Below are positions 61,527 to 64,000 of a stretch of 64,000 nucleotides of DNA, in pieces. The notes under the pieces are model-generated. The model was not told the DNA's origin. It saw nothing but the letters and a program-made list of their open reading frames with translations, and ran no database searches. The stretch is from Afipia clevelandensis ATCC 49720 (GTDB taxonomy: Bacteria; Pseudomonadota; Alphaproteobacteria; Rhizobiales; Xanthobacteraceae), in NCBI RefSeq assembly GCF_000336555.1, contig NZ_KB375281.1, forward strand, positions 62,001 through 126,000, read 5' to 3'. Position numbers and translations under genes: made by a program. Each line of letters opens with the position of its first letter. The stretch's first letter is position 1.

Positions 61527-62807
61527 ATGGACATGATGCACCCGAACGATCCCAAGCTGCGCTCTTTCATTGAGGTCGATCCGTCGTCGGATTTTCCGAT
61601 CCAGAATTTGCCTTACGGCGTGTTCTTCACGCCGGAGCAGCCTGATCTGCGCGTTGGTGTTGCCATCGGCGATTTCGTGCTCGATCTTGCCGCGCTGGAA
61701 GTTGCGGGGCTGATCAGCTTCGAGAACGCGAATGGCGTGTTCGCGCAATCGTCGCTGAATGCGTTCATGGCGCTCGGGCCAAAGGTGTGGAGCAGTACCC
61801 GCGCACGGATCAGCGAGCTGCTGCGGCATGATTGCCCTGAACTGCGCGACAACAAGGAGCTGCGCAATCGCGCGCTGATCCCGCGCAATTTCGCCGACAT
61901 GCATATGCCGATTGCCGTGCAGGGCTTCACGGATTTCTATTCGTCGAAGGAACACGCCACCAATGTGGGCATCATGTTCCGCGGCAAGGACAACGCGCTG
62001 ATGCCAAACTGGCTGTCGATTCCGATCGGCTATAACGGCCGCGCCTCGACCGTGGTGGTCAGCGGCACGCCGATCCGACGTCCGCGCGGACAGCTCAAGC
62101 CGCCGACGGCGGAGCATCCCGTGTTCGGGCCGTGCAAGCGGCTCGACTTCGAACTGGAGATGGGCGTCGTCATCGGGCAGGCGTCCGCCATGGGCGAGAT
62201 GCTGACCGAGCAGCAGGCCGAGGAGATGATCTTCGGCTTCACGCTGCTGAACGACTGGAGCGCGCGCGACATCCAGGCGTGGGAATACGTGCCGCTCGGG
62301 CCGTTTCAGGCCAAAGCATTCGGCACCTCGATCAGCCCGTGGATCGTGACACGCGAGGCGCTGGAGCCGTTCCGTGTGAAGGGACCCGCGCAGGACCCGG
62401 CGCCGCTGCCGTACCTGCAACAGAAGCACGCGCAGAATTATGATCTGCAACTCGCCGTCGATCTCAAGACCGGGACGATGAACGAGGCGGCGGGCATCTG
62501 CCGCACCAATTTCAAATACATGTACTGGTCATCGGTGCAGCAGCTTGTGCATCATGCCTCCTCGGGTTGCGCGATGAATGTCGGCGATCTGCTCGGCTCG
62601 GGTACCATCAGCGGACCCGAGAAAAGCGAGCGCGGCAGCATGCTTGAATTGAGCTGGGGCGGCGCGGAGCCGCTCGATCTCGGCGATGGCGTGCAGCGCT
62701 CGTTCCTCGAGGATGGCGACTCGCTCACCATGCGCGGCTGGTGTCAGGGCAACGGCTACCGCGTCGGCTTCGGCGAGGTCGAGGGGACGATCCTGCCGGC
62801 GGCGTAA
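61527..62807 (+). CDS. fahA: fumarylacetoacetase
   Basis: A 426-residue hydrolase that splits fumarylacetoacetate to fumarate and acetoacetate, the last step of tyrosine breakdown. It has the N-terminal FAH domain (LPYGVFFTPEQP) and the metal-binding core DFELEMGVVIG, LLNDWSARDIQAWEYVPLGPF and GDLLGSGTISGPEKSERGSMLEL. Length is as in the family. Confidence 0.96.
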   Translation: MDMMHPNDPKLRSFIEVDPSSDFPIQNLPYGVFFTPEQPDLRVGVAIGDFVLDLAALEVAGLISFENANGVFAQSSLNAFMALGPKVWSSTRARISELLRHDCPELRDNKELRNRALIPRNFADMHMPIAVQGFTDFYSSKEHATNVGIMFRGKDNALMPNWLSIPIGYNGRASTVVVSGTPIRRPRGQLKPPTAEHPVFGPCKRLDFELEMGVVIGQASAMGEMLTEQQAEEMIFGFTLLNDWSARDIQAWEYVPLGPFQAKAFGTSISPWIVTREALEPFRVKGPAQDPAPLPYLQQKHAQNYDLQLAVDLKTGTMNEAAGICRTNFKYMYWSSVQQLVHHASSGCAMNVGDLLGSGTISGPEKSERGSMLELSWGGAEPLDLGDGVQRSFLEDGDSLTMRGWCQGNGYRVGFGEVEGTILPAA

Positions 62808-62824
62808 AGCAAGCAGCTTCAATC

Positions 62825-62901
62825 CGTCATTGCGAGCGAAGCGAAGCAATCCACTCTTCATAAGATATGGATTGCTTCGTCGCAGCGCTCCTCGCAATGA
62901 C
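62825..62901. repeat. intergenic palindromic repeat, type C, copy 2
   Basis: CGTCATTGCGAG (62825-62836) pairs with CTCGCAATGAC (62891-62901), with GCAATCCA/TGGATTGC inside. It resembles 43434-43524. Confidence 0.8.
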
Positions 62902-62921
62902 AACCCGAAGCGGCCTTTCTT

Positions 62922-63064
62922 CACCTCTCCCATGGGGAGAGGTCGACGCGCCAGCAGCGCGATTACGCGCGCCTACGACGCGCTATGGCGCGGCGGGTGG
63001 GGGGGTACGCTCTCTCGATGGATTCTACGCCCTCACCCCAACCCTCTCCCCACAGGAGAGGGGG
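62922..63064. repeat. intergenic repeat, type D, copy 2
   Basis: ACCTCTCCCATGGGGAGAGG on the left, TTCTACGCCCTCACCCC in the middle and a CCTCTCCCC...GGAGAGGGG right side, as in 60734-60850. The whole 62808-63093 gap between fahA and the Lrp gene is made of these two repeats, without a gene. Confidence 0.75.
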
Positions 63065-63093
63065 CTGATCGCGGGTGTGGAGCGTCCTACCTT

Positions 63094-63567
63094 TTACCCC
63101 AGATTCTTCAGCGGCAGCTTCCGCGTCGTCTTGAGCCGGTCGAGCACGATGGACGAGCGCACGTGCGCCACGCTCTCGTGCGGCATCAGCACGTTGTTGA
63201 CGATGTCCGACAGGCTCTTCAGATCGCTCAGAACCACCTTCAGCAGATAATCCGAATCGCCGGTGAGTGAATACGCTTCCTGAATCTCATCAACGCGCCG
63301 CATCAGGTCGCGAAAGCGCTTGGCATTGTTCGGCGAGTGCGTCGCCAGCGTGATCTGGATGAAGGCCAGCACGTTGAAGCCGAGCGCCTCGCTGGCGAGG
63401 TCGGCGTGATAACCGGCGATCACCTTCTCGTCTTCCAGCCGCGTGCGACGGCGCGAGCATTGCGAGGCGGAGAGACCGGCCAGATCGGCGAGCTGCTGAT
63501 TGGTCAGGCGGCCGTCATCCTGAAGCGCGGCAAGAATTTTGAGGTCGAAACCGTCCAGCGATACCAT
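63094..63567 (-). CDS. Lrp/AsnC-family regulator
   Basis: A 157-residue regulator. The helix-turn-helix is DLKILAALQDDGRLTNQQLADLAGLSASQCSRRRTRLEDEKVI in outline, followed by an RAM effector domain (FNVLAFIQITL, AYSLTGDSDYLLKVVLSDLKSLS). The family senses amino acids; tyrosine or phenylalanine is likely here. It is divergent from the 4-hydroxyphenylpyruvate dioxygenase gene. ATG 63567 is used; the ORF's upstream codons overlap a palindrome. Confidence 0.9.
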   Translation of the reverse strand: MVSLDGFDLKILAALQDDGRLTNQQLADLAGLSASQCSRRRTRLEDEKVIAGYHADLASEALGFNVLAFIQITLATHSPNNAKRFRDLMRRVDEIQEAYSLTGDSDYLLKVVLSDLKSLSDIVNNVLMPHESVAHVRSSIVLDRLKTTRKLPLKNLG

Positions 63568-63580
63568 GCGCAAAAACCCA

Positions 63581-63607
63581 TAATTATGCACAATCTGTGC
63601 ATGATTA
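63581..63607. promoter_or_regulatory. inverted repeat between the Lrp and hppD genes, probable Lrp operator
   Basis: Arms TAATTATGCACA and TGTGCATGATTA match in 11 of 12 positions, with ATC between. It is 13 bases from the Lrp start codon and 86 from hppD. Lrp/AsnC proteins bind AT-flanked inverted repeats of this size. Confidence 0.72.
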
Positions 63608-63693
63608 TAGCAAAGTCCGGCTCATTTTACACGCCCATTGCATGAAAAGCGGCGCACGATGCACTCCTGAGACAAGAATCAAGGGAGATCGCC

Positions 63694-64000
63694 ATGGGTC
63701 CGTTTCCGCACGATGCGCCGGCCGCCGTTATTTCCGAGCACAACCCGATGGGCACCGACGGCTTCGAGTTTGTCGAATACGCCCATCCCGAGCCCGAAAA
63801 GCTGCATGCGCTGTTCCGCCTGATGGGCTTCACGGCGGTCGCCCGCCACAAGACCAAGGCGATCACGGTCTATCGTCAGGGCGACGTGAACTATCTGGTC
63901 AACGAAGAGCCCGGCACCCACGGTCATGATTTCGTCGCGGCGCATGGCCCCTGCGCGCCGTCGATGGCGTTCCGCGTGGTTGACGCGAAGCGCGCCTATG
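63694..64000 (+). CDS. hppD: 4-hydroxyphenylpyruvate dioxygenase, 5' part (cut by window end)
   Basis: The first 102 codons are present, starting ATG 63694 with AAGGGAG upstream. The sequence NPMGTDGFEFVEYAHPEPEKLHALFRLMGFTAVARHKTKAITVYRQGDVNYLVNEEPGTHG in outline is the N-terminal domain of bacterial HPPD. The enzyme makes homogentisate from 4-hydroxyphenylpyruvate, which HmgA, MaiA and FahA then degrade. The iron ligands lie beyond the window. Confidence 0.93.
   Translation, partial: MGPFPHDAPAAVISEHNPMGTDGFEFVEYAHPEPEKLHALFRLMGFTAVARHKTKAITVYRQGDVNYLVNEEPGTHGHDFVAAHGPCAPSMAFRVVDAKRAY

Noticed and set aside
63597-63929. A 110-residue plus-strand frame over the Lrp operator and hppD start
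   Set aside because: It is in a different frame from hppD, which is clearly recognisable from 63694 on and only missing its 3' end.
1-64000. CRISPR arrays, prophage, integrase or transposase genes, tRNA or rRNA genes
   Set aside because: I looked for spaced direct repeats, transposase-like proteins and tRNA-like cloverleaf regions and saw none that I could support.

Overview
The window looks like chromosome from an alphaproteobacterium of the Nitrobacteraceae/Bradyrhizobiaceae group (Afipia, Bradyrhizobium, Rhodopseudomonas or a relative). The reasons are high GC, a fused transaldolase/glucose-6-phosphate isomerase, a full Sox thiosulfate-oxidation cluster, many catabolic operons with liv-type transporters, and intergenic palindromic repeats of the kind I associate with that family. 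This assignment is an inference from gene content; no rRNA or marker gene is present. Almost all of the sequence is coding and consists of metabolic modules.

Region 1 (1-3.2 kb) holds the end of an oligopeptide-type ABC ATPase, then a small subunit/amidase/SnoaL-like trio (AtzG-AtzE-AtzH, also HpxX-HpxY-HpxZ) and a GntR/FCD regulator. Region 2 (3.2-20.2 kb) is the most interesting part. It reads as a nicotinate catabolic locus: a molybdenum nicotinate dehydrogenase (NicA plus NicB with three c-type hemes), nicotinate phosphoribosyltransferase, a 6-hydroxynicotinate reductase (Hnr), a UPF0280 protein, two PF06684 (DUF1185) proteins, a branched-chain-type ABC importer, a NicR-like MarR regulator, an enamidase that resembles the Eubacterium barkeri enzyme, and a ferredoxin-NADP reductase. 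It would be the reductive nicotinate route known from an anaerobe, placed in an otherwise respiratory genome. Three copies of a GTATAC-centred palindrome mark its two divergent promoter regions. The UPF0280 protein is a good candidate for the enzyme that attaches the covalent flavin of Hnr.

Region 3 (20.3-26.2 kb) is a DeoR-type regulator and a Ugp-like sugar-phosphate ABC importer with a terminal endonuclease/exonuclease/phosphatase-family phosphodiesterase. Region 4 (26.3-37.3 kb) is mixed: an orphan Wzz/GumC-like protein, a crotonase and two acyl-CoA dehydrogenases, a single-PAS protein, a LysR regulator, an aldehyde dehydrogenase and the tal-pgi fusion.

Region 5 (37.7-53.5 kb) is for sulfur: two YeeE/YedE transporters around a DsrE-like protein, an ArsR regulator, SoxS/SoxV/SoxW redox-delivery proteins, a roughly 1-kb block of repeats, a HbpS-like protein, SoxX and SoxA, then divergently SoxYZBCD, a small cytochrome, another DsrE protein, a flavocytochrome c sulfide dehydrogenase flavoprotein and a c-type cytochrome. 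SoxA appears to carry one heme only.

Region 6 (53.9-64.0 kb) begins with a chemoreceptor and continues with the homogentisate pathway: MarR regulator, FAD aromatic hydroxylase, DUF2783 protein, a metallo-beta-lactamase-fold protein with a degenerate metal site, HmgA, maleylacetoacetate isomerase, fumarylacetoacetase, an Lrp/AsnC regulator, and a divergent 4-hydroxyphenylpyruvate dioxygenase gene cut by the window end.
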